From an uncultured Acetatifactor sp. (lineage in GTDB: Bacteria; Bacillota; Clostridia; Lachnospirales; Lachnospiraceae): a DNA stretch of 35,091 bases. The DNA lies in assembly GCA_947630715.1 (NCBI GenBank), contig CANRIP010000027.1, positions 1-35,091 on the forward strand, written 5' to 3'. The notes under the pieces are model-generated. The model made no database searches. It worked only from the letters and a program-made list of their open reading frames with translations, and was not told where the DNA came from. How positions within the stretch are numbered: position 1 is the stretch's first letter; every line of letters starts with the position of its first letter. Positions 17,576 through 25,570 of the stretch are shown here, one piece after another. The translations under genes were made by a program, and so were the position numbers.

Positions 17576-18592
17576 ATGAACGACAGAGACGGATTTGACC
17601 CGGATGAGGAAGGTTTGGAGATCGTTGAACTGGATCAGGAGCAAAACCACCGTTTGGAAAGAAACAATGGGGACAAGCGGGACGACGGAGAAGAAGATCC
17701 GCCCATGCAGCCCATCAAAGTGATTTTGATTTTTGCCGGCCTGGTGGCGCTTGCCGCTTTGATCTGCGGCGTATTGTGGTTTTTCACCCACAGAGGGGAT
17801 TCGCAGGGCGGCGGATCGGAAACGGAGGGTTTGGGGGGATTCCCGTCGGTCAGTTCCCCGATTCTGCCGGAGGATTCCCCTCAGCCTGCCGGGGGAGAGG
17901 AAGATATGGACTCCGGTTTTTCCGGGGAAAACGATACCGGTGTTCTGCCGGAGGATTCCCTTCAGCCTGTGGAACAGGAAGAAAATACCGACGATGATTC
18001 TTCGCCGGAACAGGACGCGGAAACTCTGCCGGATCCGTCTCCGGAGACGGAAGAAAATCCGCCTTTGGACGGGGATGTTTCCATGACCTTTGAGGCGGTG
18101 GAGCAGTCGGTTACGCCCAAGGACGTGGTCAACCTTCGCACGGTACCCAGCACCGCGGACGCGGATACCGTTGAGGCGCAGGCGTCCAACGGGGAGGTGC
18201 TGACAAGAACCGGCATCAACGCAGACACGGGATGGTCCAGGATTGAATACAACGGGCAGATTCTGTATGCGGTAACCCAGTATTTGACCACGGATCTTAC
18301 CTATAAAACGCCGGTGACGCCTGCGGATCCCAACCGCGTGGTCACCGCGGGAGGACGTGTGATTTTATTCTCCAACTGCGACGATCAGTTGACGCCGAAA
18401 GAATATGTGAATTTGAGAACGGAACCCAGCACATCGGGAGGCGACGCCACTGTGAGCTGCCAGGTCAAAAACGGGGAAACCGTTCATCGCACAGGAGTCA
18501 GCGCGGACTCCGGATGGTCCCGGGTAGAATATAACGGACAGATTTTGTATGTGGTGACCAGCCTGATGCAGACGGTGCAAAACGCCCAGTAA
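17576..18592 (+). CDS. Membrane-anchored protein with two SH3b domains
   Basis: This is a 338-residue protein: an acidic cytoplasmic N terminus (1-46), one membrane helix (about 47-70, IKVILIFAGLVALAAL), a long acidic Pro/Glu/Asp-rich linker outside the membrane, then two bacterial SH3 domains of about 60 residues each. Both carry VNLRT-PST, a GWSR-(I/V)EYNGQILY core and the same spacing, so they arose by duplication. Bacterial SH3 domains usually bind cell-wall peptides. There is no catalytic domain, so a wall-sensing or scaffolding role is inferred. GGAGG lies six bases before the ATG. No clear promoter is seen in the 120 bases after trpS, so read-through is possible. Confidence 0.8.
   Translation: MNDRDGFDPDEEGLEIVELDQEQNHRLERNNGDKRDDGEEDPPMQPIKVILIFAGLVALAALICGVLWFFTHRGDSQGGGSETEGLGGFPSVSSPILPEDSPQPAGGEEDMDSGFSGENDTGVLPEDSLQPVEQEENTDDDSSPEQDAETLPDPSPETEENPPLDGDVSMTFEAVEQSVTPKDVVNLRTVPSTADADTVEAQASNGEVLTRTGINADTGWSRIEYNGQILYAVTQYLTTDLTYKTPVTPADPNRVVTAGGRVILFSNCDDQLTPKEYVNLRTEPSTSGGDATVSCQVKNGETVHRTGVSADSGWSRVEYNGQILYVVTSLMQTVQNAQ
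17864..17969 (+). repeat. In-frame direct repeat in the linker of the SH3b protein
   Basis: A 25-base segment at 17864-17888 (starting CTGCCGGAGGATTCCC) recurs at 17945-17969 with one change. The copies are 81 bases (27 codons) apart and both encode LPEDS-x-QP, so the linker grew by in-frame duplication. Confidence 0.85.
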
Positions 18593-18636
18593 GAGACGAA
18601 GACGTCCCGCCCTCCCGGAACCCTGAGGGAGTTGCT

Positions 18637-18665
18637 GCATAAATTCTTCGTTTGCGGAGATAATG
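18637..18665 (+). promoter_or_regulatory. Candidate forespore (sigma-G/sigma-F) promoter of spoVAD
   Basis: GCATA (18637-18641) and GATAATG (18659-18665) are separated by 17 bases, and GGAGATAATG fits the sigma-F -10 pattern GGnnAnAnTR. spoVA genes are forespore-expressed in Bacillus. No good sigma-A pair was seen here. Confidence 0.45.
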
Positions 18666-18718
18666 GAAAACAGTTGCTGGAAACAGATTTTCCATGGGAA
18701 GCATACGGAGGGATGTGT

Positions 18719-19765
18719 ATGAATCAGGGTTTGGGAAGGGCGAGCATACGGCTGAAGGAGCCCGTTTATATTTTAAACAGCGCCAGTATTGTGGGAACCA
18801 AGGAAGGGCAGGGGCCCTTGGGGCTGCTGTTTGACAAAGTGGGGGAGGACGACATGTTCGGCTGCGCCACCTGGGAGGAAGCGGAGAGCAGTCTCCAGAA
18901 GGAAGCAGTGGGGATGGCTCTGGAAAAAGCCGGACTGGTACCGGAAAACATTTCTTTTATCTTTGCGGGCGACTTGCTTGGTCAATCGATAGCCACATCA
19001 TTTGGTATTTCCTCCTATGAGATACCACTATTAGGAGTATATGGCGCCTGTTCCACCTGCGGAGAGGCATTGACCCTTGGGGTCATGAGCATTGCGGGAG
19101 GCTTTGCCGATCGGGCCGCCTGCGTTACCTCCAGCCATTTTGCCAGCGCGGAGAAGGAGTTCCGTTTTCCGCTGGAATATGGCAATCAAAGACCGCTTTC
19201 CGCTTCCTGGACCGTGACGGGCAGCGCCGCGTTTCTTCTGGGGAACGAAACGGCGGCCGGGGCGGCGAAAATCCGGGATAACGGAGGCCCGAGAGCCAAG
19301 ATTACGGGAATGACCGTGGGAAAAATCGTGGATTACGGCCTGAAGGATTCCATGAATATGGGCGCGTGTATGGCTCCCGCAGCGGCGTCTACTCTGGAAA
19401 GGCATTTTATTGACTTTAACAGTCAACCGGATGATTACGACAGAATTATTACGGGCGATCTGGGGAAAGTGGGACAAACGGCGCTGGTGGATCTGCTGAA
19501 GGAGCGGGGATACGATATTTCTTCCCTGCATATGGACTGCGGAATTGAGATTTATGACGCAGAGAGCCAGGACACCCATGCGGGCGGCAGCGGCTGCGGC
19601 TGCAGCGCGGTGACGCTTTCCGCCTATATTTTGAAACAGTTGGAAGAAAAAAACTGGAAAAAGGTTTTGTTTCTGCCTACGGGAGCGCTTTTAAGCAAAA
19701 CCAGTTTCAATGAAGGAAAAAGCGTACCCGGGATCGCGCACTGCCTGATTCTGGAGGCGGTCTGA
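18719..19765 (+). CDS. spoVAD: Stage V sporulation protein AD
   Basis: SpoVAD belongs to the SpoVA machinery that moves dipicolinic acid into the forespore and out during germination; it has a thiolase-like fold and binds dipicolinic acid. The 348-residue protein matches the family along its length: NSASIVGTKEGQGPLG, IFAGDLLGQS, GACSTCGEA with Cys111, TSSHFASAEKEFRFPLEYG, VTGSAAFLL, DSMNMGACMAPAAA, PDDYDRIITGDL and AGGSGCGCSAV. The ATG at 18719 has GGAGG seven bases upstream; an ATG at 18713 is too close to that site. spoVAC and spoVAE, normally adjacent, are absent on both sides. The gene shows the organism is a spore-former. Confidence 0.95.
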   Translation: MNQGLGRASIRLKEPVYILNSASIVGTKEGQGPLGLLFDKVGEDDMFGCATWEEAESSLQKEAVGMALEKAGLVPENISFIFAGDLLGQSIATSFGISSYEIPLLGVYGACSTCGEALTLGVMSIAGGFADRAACVTSSHFASAEKEFRFPLEYGNQRPLSASWTVTGSAAFLLGNETAAGAAKIRDNGGPRAKITGMTVGKIVDYGLKDSMNMGACMAPAAASTLERHFIDFNSQPDDYDRIITGDLGKVGQTALVDLLKERGYDISSLHMDCGIEIYDAESQDTHAGGSGCGCSAVTLSAYILKQLEEKNWKKVLFLPTGALLSKTSFNEGKSVPGIAHCLILEAV

Positions 19766-19827
19766 GCCGGGATTGCAAGGGCAACGGATGGTGTGGCAGC
19801 ATATTTTTCAGGGAATGATGGGATAGG

Positions 19828-19875
19828 TCCGGTTCCGGCTTCAATTCCGGTTCCGGTTCCAATTCCGGTTCCAAT
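19828..19875. repeat. Short tandem repeat of TCCGGT/TCCAAT units
   Basis: TTCCGG and TTCCAA hexamers alternate across about 48 bases just after spoVAD. The rest of the 417-base gap (19766-20182) is AT-rich and holds only the promoter at 20063 and the start of its leader; no gene was recognised. Confidence 0.6.
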
Positions 19876-20062
19876 CTTTCTCTGATCTATAAAAAAATCA
19901 TGGGAAACTGCCGATGTAAAAACAGGAAGGTTTTTACCGCCAACACCATCCTTATGTTGCCGTTTTGTGCAATATTGTTAAATGCTGATTTGCAATCCGA
20001 AATTTCAGCCAAAAAGTAAATTCTACCACATTAAAAAGAACACAAACATCCAGCAAAAACTG

Positions 20063-20091
20063 TTGTAATGTCAAAAAAACAATGCTATACT
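20063..20091 (+). promoter_or_regulatory. Promoter of the glycan cluster
   Basis: TTGTAA (20063-20068) and TATACT (20086-20091) are 17 bases apart, with an extended TGC directly before the -10. It is the best promoter at the head of the plus-strand cluster. Confidence 0.65.
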
Positions 20092-20314
20092 AAACCTGAC
20101 TTGTACATAATTGACATACAGGCGCCGATTTTTTTCACAGACGGGCGCAATCTGTGCATAGCATTTCGGCTATTGTCCGCTTTTGCGGGAATTCCGTCTC
20201 ATAGGCAAGCTGCACAGGCGCCATTCCATGATCAGCGGAATGGACCGTCTTATCAAGAAATATGCGCAAGAAAATAAAGAGGGCGTTTGCCTGTTGTCAG
20301 GAAATGGAATCGTC
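20092..20314 (+). other. Long 5' leader of the glycan cluster
   Basis: About 215 bases lie between the predicted transcription start and the preferred first start codon. The leader holds the direct repeat ACAGGCGCC (20118-20126 and 20214-20222, each with palindromic GGCGCC) and a hairpin CCATTCC/GGAATGG (20221-20243, nine-base loop). Long leaders with hairpins often carry elongation control in capsule-type operons. No named element was recognised. The frame of the first gene is open through part of it. Confidence 0.35.
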
Positions 20315-21676
20315 ATGAGAAAAAAACAAAAACAGAAGATATTGGAAATCCTGCATACACTCGACACAGCGCATGTGGCAGTGAAGGACGCCGCTGAGAA
20401 AGGGAACGTCCAGGAGGCATGTGATATTCTGGTGGAATGCCAGCAGGCGGCTGTCGCGGTGGGCACAAATATTGAAGAATCCGAGGGAGAAGGGCATGTG
20501 GCGGTTGCCTGCCTTGAGGAATACTGTGAGACACTGTATAGCATATATGAAGCGATAAAGTCGGGCAACTGCAGCCCCAGTAAGGCATACAGGGTCCTGC
20601 ATAAGCAGTTTGTTAAAATTGAAAATATTGTGAAGAATGACATTCTTGTCAGAAAAGAAGCGGTTTTTTTCCCATATAAAGCCAGTATGTGGGACTCGCT
20701 GGAAAGCGTATACCTGAAATTAAAGTCCGATCCCCAATATGATGTCTATTGTGTGCCGATCCCGTATTACGACTTAAATCCCGACCACAGTTTCGGAGCG
20801 ATGCATTATGAGGGGGATCAATACCCTAAAGATATCGAGATCACTGACTGGCATACATATCACTTTGAGGAACGGCTGCCGGATGAGGTTTACATCCATA
20901 ATGGTTATGACAATTGCAATTTTGTCACAAGTGTTGAGCCGCTTTTTTATTCGGGCAACTTGAAGAAATATACGGATATGCTGGTGTATATCCCCTATTT
21001 TGTACTGGGAGAGATTGAGCCGGACAATCAGCCGGCGATTGACAGTGTGAAGCATTTCATATGGATCCCCGGAGTCATAAATGCGGATAAGGTGATTGTC
21101 CAGTCCGAGAAAATGAAACAGATCTATGTAAACGAATATTTGAAAGCGGCGAAAGAAAACGGATTAAACGGAAAGCACCTTGACAGAAAATATCTGGAGC
21201 AGAAGATAAGCGGCGCGGGTTCGCCGAAGATTGACAGGGTGCAGCGGATTACAAAAGAGGATTTGGACATGCCGGAGGAATGGCGCAAGATCATTAAAAA
21301 ACCGGACGGCGCAGACAAAAAGATTATTTTTTATAACACAAGCATCACAGCCTTACTGAAATACAACGAAAAAATGCTTCAGAAAATGGAGCGGTCTTTT
21401 GCAGTATTTAAGGAGCATAAGGATGCTGTGGCGCTTCTGTGGCGCCCGCACCCTCTGATCCCGTCAACAATTCGCGCAATGCGGCCGCAGCTCTGGGCGG
21501 AATACAGCAAAATTGTGGATGAATACCGGCAGGAGGGCTGGGGTATTTACGATGACAGCTCCGACATTGACCGTGCGGTGGTCTTAAGTGATGCCTATTA
21601 CGGGGACGGGAGCAGCGTGGTGGAGCTCTGCAAAAAGAGAGGGATCCCTATTATGATACAGAATGTAGACGTATGA
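20315..21676 (+). CDS. CDP-glycerol glycerophosphotransferase-like protein
   Basis: This is a 453-residue protein. Residues 1-110 are helical and charged ([16 protein letters not shown]). The middle has conserved-looking [30 protein letters not shown] and MHYEGDQYP. The C-terminal part has WRPHPL (376-381) and [12 protein letters not shown] (429 on), which resemble the C-terminal lobe of CDP-glycerol transferases and other GT-B enzymes. I recognise it as a type common in Lachnospiraceae glycan loci, with no proven reaction. The ATG at 20315 is preferred for its MRKKQ start; ATGs at 20228 and 20240 and a TTG at 20183 are in frame, but sit in a hairpin or lack a good ribosome binding site. Its composition is nearer the host's than that of the genes that follow. 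Confidence 0.6.
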   Translation: MRKKQKQKILEILHTLDTAHVAVKDAAEKGNVQEACDILVECQQAAVAVGTNIEESEGEGHVAVACLEEYCETLYSIYEAIKSGNCSPSKAYRVLHKQFVKIENIVKNDILVRKEAVFFPYKASMWDSLESVYLKLKSDPQYDVYCVPIPYYDLNPDHSFGAMHYEGDQYPKDIEITDWHTYHFEERLPDEVYIHNGYDNCNFVTSVEPLFYSGNLKKYTDMLVYIPYFVLGEIEPDNQPAIDSVKHFIWIPGVINADKVIVQSEKMKQIYVNEYLKAAKENGLNGKHLDRKYLEQKISGAGSPKIDRVQRITKEDLDMPEEWRKIIKKPDGADKKIIFYNTSITALLKYNEKMLQKMERSFAVFKEHKDAVALLWRPHPLIPSTIRAMRPQLWAEYSKIVDEYRQEGWGIYDDSSDIDRAVVLSDAYYGDGSSVVELCKKRGIPIMIQNVDV

Positions 21677-21692
21677 AAAGGGAAAATGCTTT

Positions 21693-22931
21693 ATGCACAA
21701 TAAGATTACGGTTGTTGGCGCAGGATATGTGGGATTGTCTTTGGCTGTCCTGTTGTCACAGAAAAATTATGTAAAACTGCTTGATATTGATAAAAGAAAA
21801 ATTGAACTGATCCAGAATCGAATCAGTCCTATACAGGATGAGTATATTGAAAATTTTTTAGCGGAAAAGGAATTGCATTTACGTGCAATGACTGATGAAA
21901 CAGATGCGTACTGCGATGCAGAGTTTATTATTGTGGCGACGCCAACAAATTATGACGCGGGAAAAGATTATTTTGATACATCAACGGTAGAAAAGGTAAT
22001 AGATCAGGCGTTACTGGTAAATCCTCAGGCTGTTATTGTTATAAAATCTACAGTTCCGGTAGGATTTACGCAACAGATTTCTTGCAGATACGCTCAAGCT
22101 GAGATTTTATTCAGTCCTGAGTTCCTGCGGGAATCTAAAGCACTTTATGATAATTTGTATCCGTCGAGAATTATTGTGGGGGGGTGTGATAACAATACTG
22201 CTGACGTGGCAAGTAGATTTGCAGATATTCTGAAGGAGTCGGCTCTAAAGAAGGACGTTGAAGTGCTGCTTATGGGCCATACAGAAGCAGAGGCGGTTAA
22301 GCTGTTTGCAAACACCTATCTTGCATTGCGTATAAGCTTTTTTAACGAATTGGATACCTATTCGGAACTGAAGGGATTAAATACAGAAAACATCATAAGG
22401 GGTGTTTGTCTGGATCCCAGGATCGGCAATTTTTATAATAATCCGTCATTCGGATATGGAGGATATTGTCTTCCGAAAGACACAAAACAGCTTTTGGCTA
22501 ATTTTAAAAATGTCCCTGAAAATATGATTACTGCGATTGTAAATTCCAACAGTACGCGAAAGGATTTCATAGCAAATCAGGTCTTAAAAAAGGCTGGTTA
22601 TTATACTTATGATGGAGGAACTGACTGGAGCCAGGACAGGGAAAAACAGATAACGATAGGTGTTTACAGGCTGACCATGAAAACAGGATCGGATAATTTC
22701 AGACAGAGCTCTGTCCAGGGTGTGATTAAGCGCTTAAAGGCAAAAGGGGCAAAGGTGATTATTTATGAACCATCTATTGAGGATGGGACAACCTTTTATG
22801 GCAGCGAGATCGTGAATGATATAGGGAGGCTGAAAAAAGAATCCGATGTGATCATTGCCAACAGATTTGACGATTGCCTTAATGATGTAAAAAGAAAAGT
22901 ATATACGAGGGATTTGTTTGGAAAAGATTAG
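21693..22931 (+). CDS. ugd: UDP-glucose 6-dehydrogenase
   Basis: The enzyme oxidises UDP-glucose to UDP-glucuronate with two NAD+. The 412-residue protein has the N-terminal Rossmann motif GAGYVG (9-14), [15 protein letters not shown], the substrate-domain [22 protein letters not shown], and the catalytic Cys259 in [14 protein letters not shown]. It lies 16 bases after the first cluster gene and supplies uronic acid for the glycan. GGGAAAA lies upstream of the ATG. A run of seven G (22178-22184) inside the gene encodes VGG in frame. GDP-mannose dehydrogenase is the alternative within this family, but the sequence resembles the UDP-glucose branch. Confidence 0.9.
   Translation: MHNKITVVGAGYVGLSLAVLLSQKNYVKLLDIDKRKIELIQNRISPIQDEYIENFLAEKELHLRAMTDETDAYCDAEFIIVATPTNYDAGKDYFDTSTVEKVIDQALLVNPQAVIVIKSTVPVGFTQQISCRYAQAEILFSPEFLRESKALYDNLYPSRIIVGGCDNNTADVASRFADILKESALKKDVEVLLMGHTEAEAVKLFANTYLALRISFFNELDTYSELKGLNTENIIRGVCLDPRIGNFYNNPSFGYGGYCLPKDTKQLLANFKNVPENMITAIVNSNSTRKDFIANQVLKKAGYYTYDGGTDWSQDREKQITIGVYRLTMKTGSDNFRQSSVQGVIKRLKAKGAKVIIYEPSIEDGTTFYGSEIVNDIGRLKKESDVIIANRFDDCLNDVKRKVYTRDLFGKD
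22178..22184 (+). repeat. G7 tract inside ugd
   Basis: Seven consecutive G encode part of Val-Gly-Gly in frame in an AT-rich gene. It is one of four G7/G8 tracts in this cluster. Confidence 0.9.
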
Positions 22932-23085
22932 AGTATAGAGACAAGCACATTAAAAATATGTAGTAATATTTATAGATATTTCGATTAAAGAATATTATAA
23001 AAATAAAAGCAGTTATGCGAGAAAAAATTCTTTTTATGATACCTTAGAATAAACCAGGAATATCAGATTAACGAGGTAATAAAAA

Positions 23086-24126
23086 GTGATAGGATTTAAT
23101 AATGATTTAGATATCACTACAGGAATTACTGTGGGGAACAAATTTTACTTTAAGACCTTTCTGGCAAGCATGGGATTGTATTGCTATGACATGCTGCAAC
23201 AAAAATTGCAAATCATAGAGGAGCCGAGAGAATTAAATGAGGCATGGGTTAAGTATTCTTATTATGGCGCCATAAAAGCTGATAAATACATTCTTTTTAT
23301 TCCATACTTTGGGAAATATTTTGTTTTTTTTGACCCGGAAAGCGGCAAAGTATTTTACTTTGAAAAAGAAAGAAATTCTTATTATTTTACAGCAATTGTG
23401 TATGAAAAAAAGATATTTGTCTTTTCTGATATAATCACAGATATAATTGTATTTGAATTAGATGATTTTTCACATTTTTATCCGTTTGAGGGTCAGGTTT
23501 CAGCTATAAACCTAATGGATACTTTAAACGTTGCAAAAAAGGGGTCGAAGGTTGTTTTGCCAACACAAAAAGAGGATTGTGTTGTAGAAATAGACTTGAA
23601 TTTATACTCAGTTAATTATAAGGAACTCGAAAGGCGAGGGATAGTTTATAATATTGTGCTTTCATATGAGGATGGATATCTTCTTACAGGAAATCAACCG
23701 GTAATCCTTCTGTGGGATGGCATGAATCATTATAGAGAAATCAATATAGGAGAGACATGGATTAGACATGAAACGATCCTGTGGAAACAATTATTTACAA
23801 ATGCCATGATTCGTAACAATAAAGTTTACTTTGGTGCATGGAATTATAAGAAACTTATTTCTTTGGATTTAAGAAATATGTATATAGATTATTTGTATGA
23901 AATGTCTCATAAAGAAATATCATATTTATCAAAAATGGGTGATGAACTTTTAATATCCATCGTAGAAGATGATAACCCGAAAAGAAATTGTATATATACA
24001 GGCCAAGCTGGTGTGGTTGATTTTCATCAACTAAAAATGAGAGATTCATTTAAATTTCCAGGGGCGAAACAAGAATATTCAAGGTCAGCACTTCATTTTT
24101 TTATTGAGGATGTGGTAAGCAATTAG
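23086..24126 (+). CDS. Unknown protein, possibly a beta-propeller
   Basis: This is a 346-residue protein with no recognised family. It has repeated short blocks in which aromatic beta-strand-like segments alternate with turns (for example GNKFYFKTF, ADKYILFIPY, YEKKIFVFS, NNKVYFGAW), each about 40-50 residues apart, which suggests a propeller or similar repeat fold. No signal peptide or membrane helix is seen, so it is probably cytosolic. The start is GTG at 23086 with GAGG nine bases upstream. The gene is very AT-rich. It sits between ugd and a methyltransferase, so a role in making or recognising the glycan is inferred from place only. Confidence 0.55.
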   Translation: MIGFNNDLDITTGITVGNKFYFKTFLASMGLYCYDMLQQKLQIIEEPRELNEAWVKYSYYGAIKADKYILFIPYFGKYFVFFDPESGKVFYFEKERNSYYFTAIVYEKKIFVFSDIITDIIVFELDDFSHFYPFEGQVSAINLMDTLNVAKKGSKVVLPTQKEDCVVEIDLNLYSVNYKELERRGIVYNIVLSYEDGYLLTGNQPVILLWDGMNHYREINIGETWIRHETILWKQLFTNAMIRNNKVYFGAWNYKKLISLDLRNMYIDYLYEMSHKEISYLSKMGDELLISIVEDDNPKRNCIYTGQAGVVDFHQLKMRDSFKFPGAKQEYSRSALHFFIEDVVSN

Positions 24127-24236
24127 ATTCATACAAAAATTTTAATTGAAATTTTTTGTTGTTAAATGTAGACGAGTGATTTGCAAAATATAGTTTATTT
24201 CACTATAAATGTTTGCGTAAGGAGAGAATGTAAATT

Positions 24237-25157
24237 TTGAAAATATTAGTTATATGTGGGGCAGGAGCCCTTGGAAAATATATTATTAGAGACGTTATGG
24301 CGTATATGCTGGAAGCCTATGAGGACATATTTTATTTTGATAACAATAAGACACTGATTGGTACTATGGTTTCTGGAATAGAAGTGATTTCAGAACGGAA
24401 GTTGGTTGAATTATCCCAAACAGGATCATTAGATATTGTGATAGCGACAGATAATTGGAGAGAAATACTGGAACAGTGTAATACGTTAGGTCTGAACCAG
24501 AATATCGTTGAAATTGTAACAAGAAAGACATTTGAGAATTACAGATATTTAAACAAATCGTTTGCGCAGGACGGAGAAGATTTGTTTTTAATGTCTTATT
24601 TTTCAGAGAGAAAAGAGGGATTTTATGTTGATATAGGTGCACATCATCCCTTGAGATTCTCAAATACCGCGTGGGCTTATAAAATAGGATGGCATGGAAT
24701 AAATGTTGAACCTAATATTGATGCTATCAATTTATTCCATGAGTATCGGAAAAGAGACATTAATTTACCGATTGGTTGTGGGAAAAATCATGGTATAATG
24801 GAATATTATAGATATGAGGAATCAGCTCTAAATTCATTTGATAAAAATGTTTATCCAGAGCTTGTACCAACATCAATAGAAAAAATAGAAGTGAAAACTT
24901 TGAGAGAAATTTTAACAGAAAATAATGTGACCAAAATTGATTTGTTAAGTATTGATGTTGAAGGAGGAGAGTACGAAATCTTAAAATCTAATGATTGGAC
25001 ACGATGGAAGCCGGAGGTAATTATAGTAGAACAATTTATAAGCTCTGTTGAGGAAGTTATTCATAGTGATATATATTGCTTTTTGAATGAAATGGGGTAT
25101 TATCTTGGCGTAAGGACAAGTAGGAACTCTATATTTGTTTTACATAAAGATATTTAA
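24237..25157 (+). CDS. FkbM-type methyltransferase with N-terminal Rossmann-like module
   Basis: This is a 306-residue two-domain protein. Residues 1-105 form a Rossmann-like module: ILVICGAGALGKY (glycine motif 8-13), then a strand ending in YFDNN. Residues 110-306 are an FkbM-family S-adenosylmethionine methyltransferase with AQDGEDLFLM, VDIGAHHPLRFSNT (131 on) and SIDVEGGEYEIL (238 on). FkbM enzymes O-methylate sugars or hydroxyl groups. The start is TTG at 24237, about 12 bases after AAGGAG; no better ATG is in frame. Similar N-terminal modules occur in four other proteins of this cluster. Confidence 0.78.
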   Translation: MKILVICGAGALGKYIIRDVMAYMLEAYEDIFYFDNNKTLIGTMVSGIEVISERKLVELSQTGSLDIVIATDNWREILEQCNTLGLNQNIVEIVTRKTFENYRYLNKSFAQDGEDLFLMSYFSERKEGFYVDIGAHHPLRFSNTAWAYKIGWHGINVEPNIDAINLFHEYRKRDINLPIGCGKNHGIMEYYRYEESALNSFDKNVYPELVPTSIEKIEVKTLREILTENNVTKIDLLSIDVEGGEYEILKSNDWTRWKPEVIIVEQFISSVEEVIHSDIYCFLNEMGYYLGVRTSRNSIFVLHKDI

Positions 25158-25395
25158 GCCTTTGAGCTGTATGATTATTAGAGGCAGAAGTTATTTATTT
25201 TTGCGACAACAATCGTAGGGAATTAGAGGAAATAACAGTAAATGTTTTGATTACAACTGCATAAGGGAAAAAAGAGTTTCATTGTCTTATGGGGGTTAAT
25301 CCGGATATTGCTTATCATATACACTAGGGTGTTTTAGATAACAGAATAGATTATTATAAAAAAGCGAAACGAAATTAAATGGAATACCATGTAGA

Positions 25396-25518
25396 AGCTT
25401 TCTCAGCGAGTTATGCATTTATGTAAATGGAGATATTGGATTATGTTGTCTGGATTATAGGCATGAAAGTGAGTTAGCTGGGCAAGGCGTTTTAAGAAGA
25501 ATTTGTGTGTATAGATAA
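25396..25518 (+). pseudogene. Remnant of a radical SAM/SPASM protein C terminus
   Basis: In the 413-base gap before asnB, one frame reads LCIYVNGDIGLCCLDYRHE, which matches the SPASM-domain core of radical SAM proteins (strand, NGD, CC, D). No start codon, no N-terminal half and no CxxxCxxC motif are present, and stops surround it. It is probably the decayed tail of a lost gene. The other 290 bases of the gap show only broken frames and no clear promoter. Confidence 0.5.
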
Positions 25519-25570
25519 AGAAAATAGTGTTTGATAAGAAATTTAATGTATTGTCAACGAGGTGACTTAC

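Noticed and set aside
19828..19965. A frame reading Gly-Ser-Asn repeats after spoVAD, as a possible small gene
   Set aside because: There is no start codon after the preceding stop and no ribosome binding site. The repeats are better explained as a short tandem repeat.
19766..20062. Possible tRNA because of a GGTTCCAAT-like stretch
   Set aside because: No acceptor or anticodon stems can be matched around it. The sequence is part of the hexamer repeat.
20111..20140. A second promoter beginning with TTGACA in the cluster leader
   Set aside because: No acceptable -10 element occurs at 16-18 bases.
20183..20314. N-terminal extension of the first cluster gene from a TTG start
   Set aside because: The extension crosses a hairpin, lacks a convincing ribosome binding site, and the protein has a typical start at 20315. 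It cannot be fully excluded.
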